A stretch of DNA of 64,000 nt from Tepidamorphaceae bacterium. Its GTDB lineage: Bacteria; Pseudomonadota; Alphaproteobacteria; Rhizobiales; Tepidamorphaceae. Below are positions 8,963-17,571 of the stretch, piece after piece; position 1 is the stretch's first letter, and each line of letters begins with the position of its first letter. The notes beneath the pieces were generated by a model that was given only the letters and a program-made list of their open reading frames with translations, ran no database searches and was not told where the DNA came from. Where the stretch lies: positions 1 to 64,000 of the forward strand of contig JANQNT010000022.1 in the NCBI GenBank assembly GCA_028279445.1, given 5' to 3'. Made by a program: the position numbers and the translations under genes.

Positions 8963-11056
8963 ATGTCTGGTTTGGCAGATGAAGAATTCGATGCCTACCT
9001 GAAGCCGTCGGGCCACTGGGCCTGGAGGACGAACGAAGACCATGTCTTTGAATACCTGAGCGACAATTTCCCGGAGCTGACGGGCATCGATCCAACGAAC
9101 TTTCTTGGCCATCAACGCACCGGTCTCATTCGGCGAAACAGCGACATGTGGTTCTCCCGGCGCCACCGCAACCTGCTGGACGCGCATCAGCCGTTCGAGC
9201 GATTCAGATACCCGTGGGAGGCCGCCGGTGGGCAGGTCCGCTGGATCGAGACCAGCGGCGCGCCGCGGTTCGACGAAGGCGGTACGTTTCTGGGGTATCA
9301 GGGCATCGCCCGCGATGTGACCGAGAAGATCGAAGCTGAAGCACGCCCTCAGACCGTCGATCGGGAGACGCGGCTGCAACAAACCTTGCTGGCTCAGATC
9401 GAGCGCGTTTCGAAGATCGGGGCATGGCGCTGGACCCTTGCCGGAAATCACCTTCACTGCAGCGACGAAGTCTATCGCATCTATGAGCTGCCGATCGGCA
9501 CGAAGATGACGTTCGAATGCGCGCTGGAGGCTTACGACGACGAAGCGTGCGCAACCATCAAGGCGGCGATTGAGCAGTCCTTGGAATCGCATGAGTCCTA
9601 TGACGTCACGACCCGGTTTACGTCAGCCAAGGGGACCAAACGCTGGGTCCACACCATTGGCGTCCCGGAAGTGATCGACGGCGAGGTCACCCGGTTCTAC
9701 GGCACCTTGCAGGACGTCACCGAGCAGCGAAACCAGCAGTGCAAGATGCGGCGGCTGGCGATGACCGACCCGTTGACCGGCATCGCCAACCGCATGGCTT
9801 TCAACGAACGCCTCAATGCGCTGGTTGCAAGGCCAATGCCGGCTTCAGGAGCCTCCATACTCTGCATCATCGACCTGGACGACTTCAAACAGATCAACGA
9901 CCAGCATGGCCACGATGTGGGCGATGAAATGCTCTGCTGGTTTGCCATGCTGTTCGCAAAGGGCATGGATCAGAACTGGTTCTTCGCGCGCATGGGCGGT
10001 GACGAGTTCGGCGTTATCGCCGAACAGATCGAGCAGCCGGAGGCGTTTGCCGAGAAGATCAGTGCGCTGCTTTCGCAGATCGCAACCAAGGAACATCCGA
10101 ACGAAACCGGCCAATATGTCGACGCGGCCGCGGGGTACACGGTCTTGTCCAAGGGCAGTGCCGATACCCGGGTTCTACTGCGGCGCGCTGATCTTGCCCT
10201 CTACCAGGCCAAGCGGGATCCCCATGCCAGGGTTCGCTGCTTCGAAATGCCCATGGAGGAGGCCTTTCGACATCGCGTACTGGTCTCTCAGGAATTTCGA
10301 CAAGGACTGCGGGACGAGCAGATTATTCCGCACTATCAGCCGGTTATCAGGTTGGACACCGGTCAGATCATTGGCTTGGAGGCGCTGGCTCGTTGGGACC
10401 GTCCAGGCAAGGGCATCCAGTCACCCGCCCTGTTCATGGAGGTGTTTGGTGACCGGGAGATCTGCGTCTTGCTCACCGAACTCATGCTGCGCCAGATCTG
10501 TGAGGACATGCGGCAATGGGTCAATCGCGGCATCCGGTTTGGCCGAACCAGCGTCAATGTGACCGCGGCGGACCTGCAGCAGCCGGGATTTGCGCTGAGC
10601 GTGATCAATACGCTGATGCGCCACGACCTGCGCCCGCATCATCTGATTCTGGAGATGACCGAGACAACCGCGCTTGCCGGCATGGACAAGGAAATCGTCC
10701 AGCAGGTGCAGCACTTGCGCGATGCGGGGGTGACGATCGCGCTCGATGACTTCGGGACCGGCTACTCCTCGTTGACACATTTGAAGAGCATGCCGATCGA
10801 CATCCTGAAGATCGATCGGTCGTTCGTGAAAGACATTACCCGCTCGCAATCCTCGCGCGCCATCGTGCAAGCGCTGATCAAGCTCGGCGACGAGATCGGC
10901 TATTCGACCATCGCCGAAGGCATCGAGCTCAGGTCGGAAGCCAACTATCTGCGCGATATCGGCTGCAAAAGCGGGCAAGGGTACTTCTTTCACAAGCCGA
11001 TGCCGAAAGAAGATATCGAGAATCTGTTGGCCCCGCGCACGCAGATCGCTTTGTAA
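8963..11056 (+). CDS. PAS-PAS-GGDEF-EAL cyclic-di-GMP signalling protein
   Basis: The ATG at 8963 is preferred over an in-frame TTG at 8930 because it follows CGGAGAAA by a proper spacing. The protein has 697 residues and no membrane segment. Two PAS folds occupy about 15-120 (GHWAWRTNEDHVFEYLSD) and 135-255 (IGAWRWTLAGNHLHCSDEVY). A GGDEF domain follows with an intact signature at 345-349. The EAL domain begins near 450 with EAL at 473-475, then EMTET, DDFGTGYSS, KIDRSF and AEGIE, so the phosphodiesterase residues look complete. The inhibitory RxxD site expected before GGDEF is not seen (KGMD there). It may make or break c-di-GMP; the complete EAL set suggests hydrolysis can occur. Divergence from the giant adhesin suggests control of attachment (inference). 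Confidence 0.9.
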   Translation: MSGLADEEFDAYLKPSGHWAWRTNEDHVFEYLSDNFPELTGIDPTNFLGHQRTGLIRRNSDMWFSRRHRNLLDAHQPFERFRYPWEAAGGQVRWIETSGAPRFDEGGTFLGYQGIARDVTEKIEAEARPQTVDRETRLQQTLLAQIERVSKIGAWRWTLAGNHLHCSDEVYRIYELPIGTKMTFECALEAYDDEACATIKAAIEQSLESHESYDVTTRFTSAKGTKRWVHTIGVPEVIDGEVTRFYGTLQDVTEQRNQQCKMRRLAMTDPLTGIANRMAFNERLNALVARPMPASGASILCIIDLDDFKQINDQHGHDVGDEMLCWFAMLFAKGMDQNWFFARMGGDEFGVIAEQIEQPEAFAEKISALLSQIATKEHPNETGQYVDAAAGYTVLSKGSADTRVLLRRADLALYQAKRDPHARVRCFEMPMEEAFRHRVLVSQEFRQGLRDEQIIPHYQPVIRLDTGQIIGLEALARWDRPGKGIQSPALFMEVFGDREICVLLTELMLRQICEDMRQWVNRGIRFGRTSVNVTAADLQQPGFALSVINTLMRHDLRPHHLILEMTETTALAGMDKEIVQQVQHLRDAGVTIALDDFGTGYSSLTHLKSMPIDILKIDRSFVKDITRSQSSRAIVQALIKLGDEIGYSTIAEGIELRSEANYLRDIGCKSGQGYFFHKPMPKEDIENLLAPRTQIAL

Positions 11057-11225
11057 ACATGTCCGCACTATTGCGATCAGCCCCAACCTAAAGAAAGAAA
11101 AATCTATCTCCTTCCGAGAAAATTGGATTTCAAGTAAATTTTGTACGGCATCACGTTTGATTACATTTGTAAAAAATTATCGATGAGAAGTCAGATGAAT
11201 CCAGAGAGAAAGGATTTTCCTGAAC

Positions 11226-11429
11226 ATGACGTACAAAAACCCCAGCAGGGAAGATTTTGAAAACTATCGATCCACACTAAAAGTAATGCAGAATCACGCA
11301 GACCATCACAATTTTGGCGTGATCAGCCACCTACTGGATATGGCGCTTGCAGAAATAGATCTGGCGGAACGAGAAGCATTAAGTGCAACAGATGTCCGAT
11401 CGAACATGTCTGGACTCAAAGGTCATTGA
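11226..11429 (+). CDS. Small hypothetical protein, 67 residues
   Basis: The ATG at 11226 follows a GAGAGAAAGG ribosome site. The product begins MTYKNPSREDFENYRSTL and contains NHADHHNFGVISHLLDMAL, a helical, histidine-containing segment. No signal peptide or membrane segment is seen. It sits 170 bases after the c-di-GMP gene and before an autotransporter gene, in DNA somewhat richer in AT than the core. I do not recognise the family. The stretch between the two genes (11057-11225) is AT-rich with no clear terminator. Confidence 0.55.
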   Translation: MTYKNPSREDFENYRSTLKVMQNHADHHNFGVISHLLDMALAEIDLAEREALSATDVRSNMSGLKGH

Positions 11430-11621
11430 TTGCGGGAAGTCTGCTTCCCAGCCGCCCCGGCCCGGCTAGCAAACCGGGGCTCAGACTACGCACGATCGAA
11501 AGCCCTGAACGCCGGCGCCTCCAAGAGATGGCATCCGCTGGAGGTGAGCAAGCGGCACAATGCCCTGACCGTTGCATCGCAAACGATCTCATGCCCGGGA
11601 AATAGCGGGCAAACCAGACGC

Positions 11622-11663
11622 TTGCGTACCATTCGGCGACCATTGCGTACCATTCGGCGAACA
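11622..11663. repeat. 21-bp tandem duplication in an intergenic stretch
   Basis: The unit TTGCGTACCATTCGGCGA plus three bases occurs twice head to tail (11622-11642 and 11643-11663). It lies in the 340-base gap 11430-11769 upstream of the second autotransporter. No gene is supported in that gap; short frames on both strands have no recognisable content. Confidence 0.7.
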
Positions 11664-11769
11664 GGCCGGGATCGAAAGTGACTCCAGGCACCAGTCATGC
11701 TCTGCGTCGCGTGGGGGTATCAGCCAATGCAAATAGCTGATGCACGAGTGAAATGTGGGGCTGAAGTAT

Positions 11770-13365
11770 ATGTTCAAACGAAATCTCCTGGCACTAACCG
11801 CCCTTGGGGGCATGGCCGCATTGCTGCCGATGCAGCCACAAAGCGCGTTGGCGCAGGCCACGGGCATCACCCTGGAGGTTGATGGCGATCTGCAAAGCTG
11901 TACTGAGGATGGGCGTGCACCCGGCGTGCATGAGCGCGAGACGGGAAGCTCTTTTGTATACCGGATAAGCGGCCTCAATCCCGGCCAGGACGTCACGGTC
12001 GCATCCTGGCACAATTACCAGGGAGGCACCCCGCGCGCCACGCCCGGTTGGGGGGCACACAACCTTGGCAGTGCAGCGAGCGCCACAGCAGATGCCAATG
12101 GCGTGGCTGAGATAGATGTCAGCAACTTCGTGACGCCGTATATCGGCACAGCCACGGGACCTGTTTACATCGGTGCCCGCGTCGTGCACGGCAACGGTAT
12201 CATTGAGGACACCGACCCGACCGACTCCCTTCCCGCCGGCATCGTCGCCATTGCCACATTCCCGTGCGTTGTCGGCCCGGCATCTGCAACACAGATTCTT
12301 CCCGCCGTTGCTGTGGTGCCCGCTGGTCCGTCTGCCTCAGAAACCCAGGACCGGATCCTGTCGTTCATGAACAGCCGCGCCAACCACATTCTGGGCAACC
12401 AGCCGAACATTGGCGGGTTGTTCGATGGCGGAAATGGCGGCGGGCCGCTTGGCAATATGGCGTTCGATGGCGATGACAATCGCCTCAACTTCGCCTTTTC
12501 GACAAGCCTTTCGCACATCTATGCGGAGCGCGCGCGCACCTTGAACATGGAGGCCTCTTCAACGGCCGATTATGATCTGGCAGTGACCGCTGAACCGCGG
12601 AAGTTCGACGTGTGGGCCGAGGTCTATGGCGCCCGGGCCGATGCCGGCAATTCGTCCTCCAATCTGTGGGTGGCCTATGCTGGCGCGCATTACTTCGTCA
12701 CACCGGACCTGCTGGTTGGTGCGATGGGACAGTTCGACTGGGCCGAGGAAAGCAACTCCGTAACCAATTCCGATGCCGAAGGCGAAGGCTGGATGATCGG
12801 GCCTTACATCGCCATGCGCACGCCCGACCACATGCTGACGGCGGAAGCGCGCGTCGCCTGGGGCCAGTCCGACAACGAGATTTCACCGGCAGGAACCTAT
12901 CGCGACGATTTCGACACAACGCGTTGGCTGGCCGCAGGCAAGGTTTCACGCCATTTCAACATGGGTCATTTCACGGTCACGCCCGCGGTGTCGGTATCCT
13001 ATTGGGAGGAGAAACAGGAGGCCTATATCGACAGCCTCGGCACTGCGATCGGCGAACAGACACAAACGCTGGGTGCGGTGCGCTTCGGCCCGACACTGTC
13101 CAGGACGATCCGCAAGGATGACGGTTCTTCGATAACACCAACCATCGGCCTGACGGGCGTGTACAATTTCAGCATGTCCGAAAACGACAGCAGCCAGGGC
13201 TTCACACTCGGCGACGACGATCTGCGCGCGCGCTTCGATGTCGGGCTGACAATCAATACCAAGCTTGGTTGGACCTTCCTGTTCCAGAGCTACTTCGATG
13301 GCGTTGGTGTCTCCGACTACGAAGCCTATGGCGGCAGGGCCAAACTAACCGTCCCGCTGCACTAG
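11770..13365 (+). CDS. Short autotransporter with outer-membrane beta-barrel domain
   Basis: The ATG at 11770 is chosen because it starts a clean signal peptide, MFKRNLLALTALGGMAALL, ending near SALA|QA; a GTG 15 bases upstream is possible. The product has 531 residues. Residues about 30-175 form a small passenger-like domain with two or three cysteines (DLQSCTEDGR, ATFPCVVG). A linker (TQDRILSFMNSRANHIL) leads into a barrel of alternating strands (KFDVWAEVYGARAD, LWVAYAGAHYFVTPDLLVG, MIGPYIAMRT) that ends in KLTVPLH. This is the alphaproteobacterial autotransporter-barrel arrangement. The passenger is very short compared with the giant adhesin nearby. A strong hairpin follows the stop codon. 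The function is probably surface exposure; the substrate is unknown. Confidence 0.85.
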   Translation: MFKRNLLALTALGGMAALLPMQPQSALAQATGITLEVDGDLQSCTEDGRAPGVHERETGSSFVYRISGLNPGQDVTVASWHNYQGGTPRATPGWGAHNLGSAASATADANGVAEIDVSNFVTPYIGTATGPVYIGARVVHGNGIIEDTDPTDSLPAGIVAIATFPCVVGPASATQILPAVAVVPAGPSASETQDRILSFMNSRANHILGNQPNIGGLFDGGNGGGPLGNMAFDGDDNRLNFAFSTSLSHIYAERARTLNMEASSTADYDLAVTAEPRKFDVWAEVYGARADAGNSSSNLWVAYAGAHYFVTPDLLVGAMGQFDWAEESNSVTNSDAEGEGWMIGPYIAMRTPDHMLTAEARVAWGQSDNEISPAGTYRDDFDTTRWLAAGKVSRHFNMGHFTVTPAVSVSYWEEKQEAYIDSLGTAIGEQTQTLGAVRFGPTLSRTIRKDDGSSITPTIGLTGVYNFSMSENDSSQGFTLGDDDLRARFDVGLTINTKLGWTFLFQSYFDGVGVSDYEAYGGRAKLTVPLH

Positions 13366-13406
13366 AAGGGACTTGCGTCGCCTTTGCACGGCACTAGACA
13401 CCCTCG

Positions 13407-13446
13407 GCAGACCACCACCGGTCAGGGACGATTGGTGGTGGTCTGC
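13407..13446 (+). terminator. Perfect 13-bp hairpin downstream of the autotransporter
   Basis: GCAGACCACCACC at 13407-13419 pairs perfectly with GGTGGTGGTCTGC at 13434-13446 around a 14-base loop, 41 bases after the stop codon at 13365. No run of T follows directly (TTTT occurs at about 13467), so it may be an imperfect rho-independent terminator or a 3' stabilising structure. Confidence 0.55.
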
Positions 13447-13729
13447 TAAGGGTCAGGACCTGAGCCTTTTCGGCTAGACCGAAACCCCCTCCCAGAAACA
13501 ACTGGACTTCACCGGCCCCGCAAGCATGCATGGGTGACGACACGGGGCGGGCTGCCTTCGGCCCGGGCTGAACCCCAACCGGACAACCGGCCAGTCAGCG
13601 ACTGGGCATCGGGCGACCGGCCAACCGATGGCCCCGCATGTAGCGGGGCCTTGGGTGGTGGGAGGCGCCGCAGCCCCGCATGTGTGGGGAAAGGGATTCC
13701 GCAGGCGCCCGCAACCAGCGGAGGCACCC

Positions 13730-14314
13730 ATGCCCAATCTCACCGATACCCAACTTGTCATCCTCTCAGCCGCCGCCCAGCGCGACGACAGCGCTGTCCT
13801 GCCCTTGCCCACATCGCTCAGCATCAACAAGGGCGCGGCCACATCCGTCCTCAAGAGCCTCATCAGGAAAGGCCTGATCGCGGAGCGGCCAGCATGTCGC
13901 CGTGACGAGACCTGGCGCGAGGGTGAGAACGATGATTGTCTTGCCCTTTCCATCACCAATGCAGGCCTGGAAGCGATCGGCGTCGAACCGGAGCCCAAGG
14001 GCAAAGCGACCAACAGCGCGGCCGCGCCCAAGCCGAAACCGAACAATCTACGCAAGCAGGTCTCCAAGCCATCGGGCACTCGTGCCCGCGCCAGGACCAA
14101 ACAGTCCCTGCTGATCGACCTGCTGACCCGCAAGCGCGGTGCCACCATCGAAGAGGCCATCGACATCACCGGATGGCAGGCCCATTCGGTGCGCGGGTTC
14201 ATCTCGGGCACTTTGCGCAAGCGAATGGGGCTCAACATCCTCAGTGAGAAGGACGGCCAGGGTATCCGCCGCTACCGCATCGACCAGGCCTCGGCCTCGG
14301 CCCCAGCCTCCTGA
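13730..14314 (+). CDS. DUF3489 domain protein
   Basis: The start is set at the ATG at 13730, after GCGGAGGCACCC, and not at the longer open frame upstream. The product has 194 residues. The N-terminal part (TDTQLVILSAAAQRDD, LSINKGAATSVLKSLIRKG) resembles a winged-helix DNA-binding fold. A basic, proline-rich linker follows (about 85-120). The C-terminal part TKQSLLIDLLTRKRGATIEE and GWQAHSVRGFISGTLRK is the DUF3489 signature, also helix-turn-helix-like. It is the first gene of the recombinase module and ends 2 bases before the DUF2924 gene. A role in control of recombination or in DNA binding is plausible but not shown. Confidence 0.85.
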   Translation: MPNLTDTQLVILSAAAQRDDSAVLPLPTSLSINKGAATSVLKSLIRKGLIAERPACRRDETWREGENDDCLALSITNAGLEAIGVEPEPKGKATNSAAAPKPKPNNLRKQVSKPSGTRARARTKQSLLIDLLTRKRGATIEEAIDITGWQAHSVRGFISGTLRKRMGLNILSEKDGQGIRRYRIDQASASAPAS

Positions 14315-14316
14315 TC

Positions 14317-14745
14317 ATGGCCGGCCGCGACCGGCGGGCGGTTGTGGAGCAGGCACTGTGTGCCCTGGCAAACCTCTCGCGTGAGACGCTCGTCGAGAGC
14401 TGGATCAAGGCCCATGGCCACCCTCCCCCGAAAGGTGTGAAACGCGGGCTTCTTGAACGGGATCATGCCTATCGGCTCCAGGCCCGCGCATTCGGACGGC
14501 TGAAGGCATCAACCGCCAGGAAGCTGCTCGCCATCGCCCGTGGTGAGATCCCCGCATCATCCAACGCCGCCAGCAAGCTCAAACCGGGTTCGCGTCTCGT
14601 CAGGCAGTGGGGTGGTGTCACCCACCACGTCGAGACCATCGAAGATGGGTATCTCTGGAACGATCAGCGCTACCCATCGCTCTCGGCAGTCGCCCGCGCC
14701 ATCACCGGTGCCCATTGGTCTGGCCCCAGGTTCTTCGGCCTATGA
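14317..14745 (+). CDS. DUF2924 domain protein
   Basis: The product has 142 residues. The signature elements are seen: LSRETLVESWIKAHGHPPPK, then RGLLERDHAYRLQARAFG, then LKPGSRLVRQWGGVTHHV and a C-terminal YPSLSAVARAITGAHWSGPR. These match the DUF2924 family, which usually precedes a serine recombinase. The gene starts 2 bases after the DUF3489 stop codon and overlaps the recombinase start by an ATGA at 14742-14745, so translation is likely coupled. Its biochemical role is not established; an accessory of the recombinase is the natural guess. Confidence 0.85.
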   Translation: MAGRDRRAVVEQALCALANLSRETLVESWIKAHGHPPPKGVKRGLLERDHAYRLQARAFGRLKASTARKLLAIARGEIPASSNAASKLKPGSRLVRQWGGVTHHVETIEDGYLWNDQRYPSLSAVARAITGAHWSGPRFFGL

Positions 14746-16451
14746 GCGGCAAGCAGAAGCTCCGCTGTGCGGTCTATACCCGCAAGTCGACCGAAGAAGG
14801 GCTGGATCAGGAGTTCAACTCCCTCGATGCCCAACGAGAGGCTTGTGCAGCCTACATCGCCTCCCAGGCCAGTCTCGGCTGGCGGCTCATCGCAACACAA
14901 TATGATGATGGCGGACTATCAGGCGGGACCATGGACCGCCCTGCCCTGCAGCGACTCCTTGCCGACATCAAGCAGACCCGCATCGATGTCGTCGTGGTCT
15001 ACAAGATCGACCGCCTCACCCGATCACTGATGGACTTTGCCCGCATCGTCGAGGTGTTCGACGGCCATGACGTGTCCTTCGTCTCCGTCACACAGGCCTT
15101 CAACACCACCACCTCCATGGGACGGCTCACCCTCAACGTGCTGCTCTCCTTCGCGCAGTTTGAACGTGAGGTCACCGCCGAGCGCATCCGCGACAAGATC
15201 GCAGCTTCCAAGAAGAAGGGGCTATGGATGGGTGGCCCACCGCCGCTCGGCTACGACAACCGCGACAAGGCGCTGGTGGTCAACAAACGGGAAGCGGAGA
15301 CCGTCCGACAGATATTTAGGCTCTATCTCGAGGAAGGCTGTGTGCGCGGGCTGAAAGCGCGATTGGATGAACTGGGGATCGTCACCAAGAAGAGGCACCG
15401 CAGAGGCGGGAGCACCTATGGCGGCATACCCTTCTCAATCGGCAACCTCTATGAACTCCTCGCCAATACCCTCTATATCGGCAAGCTCTCCCATCACGGC
15501 GCGCTCTACGATGGCCGTCATGCAGCAATCATCGACCAGGACCTCTGGGAGGCCGTCCAGGTGCAACGCACCGCGAACAGGCAACCCCGCCAATCGAAGA
15601 CCAACGGCAAGTCGACCTGCATCCTGACCGGACTGCTCTTCGATGAGACCGGTGACAGGCTGTCCCCAACGCACGCCACCAAGGATGGCGTGCGCTATCG
15701 CTACTACATCTCCAATCGCCTGATGCGCTCCAAGCACCAGGACAGCGACGGCTGGCGTCTCCCCGCAAGACAGATCGAGCAACCAGTGCTCGACGCGATC
15801 TGTGAGCGGTTGAGCGATCTCCTACAGCTATCGGATCTGATCGGCGACGAAGCCCTGTCACCGCTTGCGCTTCAGGAGGTCTGCCAGAGGGGCACAGCGC
15901 TGGCGTCCGCATTACGCGCCGCGCTCCCGGGCGAGCAGAAGCAACGCCTTGCCGCCTTCGTCGAGCGCATTGACCTGCACCCAGACCGGATCACGATCCG
16001 CATCGACACCGACAAACTGCTGCACCTTCTGGGTCAGGCACCGGCCGAAGCTGAAAGCACCGATAGCGATGCTGCACCTCCGATCAGAAGCATCGAACTC
16101 AAACACACCCTCAAACACCGCGGCGTCGAGGCGAAATTGATCGTCCAGGCCGGATCACCGCAAAGCCCCGTCCAGGACCCCAACCTCATCATGACGATCG
16201 CCAAGGCCCATCTCTGGCTGCATGAGCTCACCAACGGCACCGCGACCTCGATCGAGGACGTCGCCCGCCGGCACAACGAAGACCGCAACGAGGTCAGCCG
16301 CTTCCTGTCCCTCGCCCATCTTTCACCCGACATGGTCGAGGCCATCATGGACGGGCGACAGCCTGCCGACCTGACACGGGAGAAACTGCGCAAGCTGGTG
16401 CCCGTATCGAGCGATTGGACCGAGCAGCGCGAGGGGCTGATGGGGGAGTAA
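14742..16451 (+). CDS. Large serine recombinase
   Basis: The start is placed at the ATG at 14742, within the ATGA overlap with the preceding gene, which removes 45 unrelated residues of the longer frame. The product has 569 residues. The resolvase catalytic domain begins RCAVYTRKSTEEG with the nucleophile Ser16, followed by NSLDAQREAC, YDDGGLSGGTMDRP, VVVYKIDRLTRS and FAQFEREVTAERIRDKIAAS. A recombinase domain follows (GYDNRDK, VNKREAETVRQIFRLY, NLYELLANTLYIGKLSHHG). The zinc-ribbon region typical of this family seems degenerate: the part around 300-330 (CILTGLLFDETGDRLSPTH) has only one cysteine. A helical C-terminal part ends the protein. It likely integrates or excises the module. Confidence 0.9.
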   Translation: MSGKQKLRCAVYTRKSTEEGLDQEFNSLDAQREACAAYIASQASLGWRLIATQYDDGGLSGGTMDRPALQRLLADIKQTRIDVVVVYKIDRLTRSLMDFARIVEVFDGHDVSFVSVTQAFNTTTSMGRLTLNVLLSFAQFEREVTAERIRDKIAASKKKGLWMGGPPPLGYDNRDKALVVNKREAETVRQIFRLYLEEGCVRGLKARLDELGIVTKKRHRRGGSTYGGIPFSIGNLYELLANTLYIGKLSHHGALYDGRHAAIIDQDLWEAVQVQRTANRQPRQSKTNGKSTCILTGLLFDETGDRLSPTHATKDGVRYRYYISNRLMRSKHQDSDGWRLPARQIEQPVLDAICERLSDLLQLSDLIGDEALSPLALQEVCQRGTALASALRAALPGEQKQRLAAFVERIDLHPDRITIRIDTDKLLHLLGQAPAEAESTDSDAAPPIRSIELKHTLKHRGVEAKLIVQAGSPQSPVQDPNLIMTIAKAHLWLHELTNGTATSIEDVARRHNEDRNEVSRFLSLAHLSPDMVEAIMDGRQPADLTREKLRKLVPVSSDWTEQREGLMGE

Positions 16452-16773
16452 ACGGTCTAACGTTGGAAGGCCGCTCGTGGCGGCAGAGCAGCGCGGGAGC
16501 CTGTTGGGTAGGTAGTGCTAAGAGTTCCGCAATTGGCGGCAAAGCAGACGCCAACTGTATCTCCCCCTCTCGTCCTAACGCAGCCTCCAACAAACTCCGT
16601 TGCTTTGGCGATAGACAGTCTGCAGACGAGCCACTCGCCGTCGCAATAGATCCCAACCCACATCCGAACGCCCATCTTCGGTTCCCATCCATGTGCGGAT
16701 GGCAGATCAGACTCCGGTTCCGCTTCGAATGGAACCTTGCCGGGTCATACACAACGAACGCGCCGACGCTCTC
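16452..16773. other. Intergenic stretch between recombinase and GntR operon
   Basis: About 320 bases with no supported gene. Short frames exist on both strands but have no recognisable content. It may contain the right end of the recombinase module, though no repeat of the left end was found by eye. Confidence 0.4.
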
Positions 16774-16808
16774 TTGACACACCAGTGGTGTAATGCTGGT
16801 ATACCAGC
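16774..16808 (+). promoter_or_regulatory. Promoter overlapped by two palindromic operators (GntR autoregulation)
   Basis: A TTGACA box lies at 16774-16779. With a 17-base spacer the -10 region falls at 16797-16802 (TGGTAT). A palindrome ACACCAGTGGTGT occupies 16779-16791 inside the spacer. A perfect palindrome GCTGGTATACCAGC occupies 16795-16808 over the -10 and predicted start point; its core TGGTATACCA is of the type bound by FadR-subfamily GntR proteins. The GntR start codon is only 3 bases beyond, with no ribosome site, so the transcript may be leaderless. Confidence 0.6.
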
Positions 16809-16811
16809 GCC

Positions 16812-17504
16812 ATGCCAGAAACTGAAAACTCAGAAAAAAAGAAGGCCTATGCGCGCGTTCTCGATGCGATCTTGAGCGGCGCCTTCACAGGTGACATTCC
16901 ATTGTCGGAGCGCAAGTTGTCCGAGAATTTTGGAATCGGGCGCACGCCAATGCGTGAGGCCATTAAGGACTTGGTGCGCGAAGGCGTGCTGGAAGCGCAC
17001 CCAACGCGTGGCACCTTTGTCCGCTCACTGACGCTGCGCGATGTCCAGGAAATCTATCAGGTCCGCTACGCAATCGAGGGACTTGCGGCATTCCTTGCCG
17101 CCGAGCGTGGTCCGACGCCAGCGCTATTGGACTACGGCCCCAAGTTTCAGGACGTGATTGCCGATCCCTCGCAAGCAAGCGTGGCCGATGTCTACGACCA
17201 CGGGGCCGAGTTTCATCTCGAGATCTTTCGATGCGCTGGCAACCGCAATCTTCTGGAGATTTATCGGCCGATCCGGCTGCGCTTTCGCATCGCGCTGGGC
17301 ATGCCACGCTACCATCAACCCGACCGTGTTTTCGAGTCCGTTCGCGAGCACTTGGAGATTCTCGAGGCAATCGAGGCGGGTGACGGCGAGCAGGCTCAAA
17401 AGCGGATGTGCGACCATCTCCATAGAGGGCTGGAGGTGCGCACGCGCCTTTTCCAAAGCCGCAGTGACTATGCCCCGACAGCCGTTCCGCTGATGAACGG
17501 CTGA
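16812..17504 (+). CDS. GntR-family (FCD) transcriptional regulator
   Basis: The product has 230 residues. An N-terminal winged helix is seen at about 12-75 (IPLSERKLSENFGIGRTPMR, EAIKDLVREGVLEAHPTRGT). The C-terminal FCD ligand domain contains the metal-binding type residues in DHGAEFHLEIFRCAGN and RVFESVREHLEILEAIEAGD, which places the protein in the FadR/VanR subfamily. It is the first gene of an amino-acid transport operon; the binding-protein gene starts 67 bases after it with a GAGGGAGAG ribosome site. It most likely represses its own operon through the palindromes at 16779-16808 and responds to the imported amino acid or a product of it (inference). Confidence 0.88.
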   Translation: MPETENSEKKKAYARVLDAILSGAFTGDIPLSERKLSENFGIGRTPMREAIKDLVREGVLEAHPTRGTFVRSLTLRDVQEIYQVRYAIEGLAAFLAAERGPTPALLDYGPKFQDVIADPSQASVADVYDHGAEFHLEIFRCAGNRNLLEIYRPIRLRFRIALGMPRYHQPDRVFESVREHLEILEAIEAGDGEQAQKRMCDHLHRGLEVRTRLFQSRSDYAPTAVPLMNG

Positions 17505-17571
17505 CCGGTCGCAGCCAGCGATTTCAACCACCTTGCAACCCGGCCAATAAATCCAGAGGGAGAGTAACGTC

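Larger units (their letters stand above)
13480..16451 (+). mobile_element. Serine-recombinase module (DUF3489-DUF2924-recombinase) with structured leader
   Basis: Three tightly packed genes (13730-16451) follow a 250-base leader rich in hairpins; for example GGCCCCGCA and its near complement at 13630-13650, and CCCCGCATGTGTGGGG just after. The same three families often travel together in alphaproteobacteria with a large serine recombinase (established association). No flanking direct repeat could be identified by eye, so the element ends given here are approximate and relate to gene content only. Confidence 0.55.
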
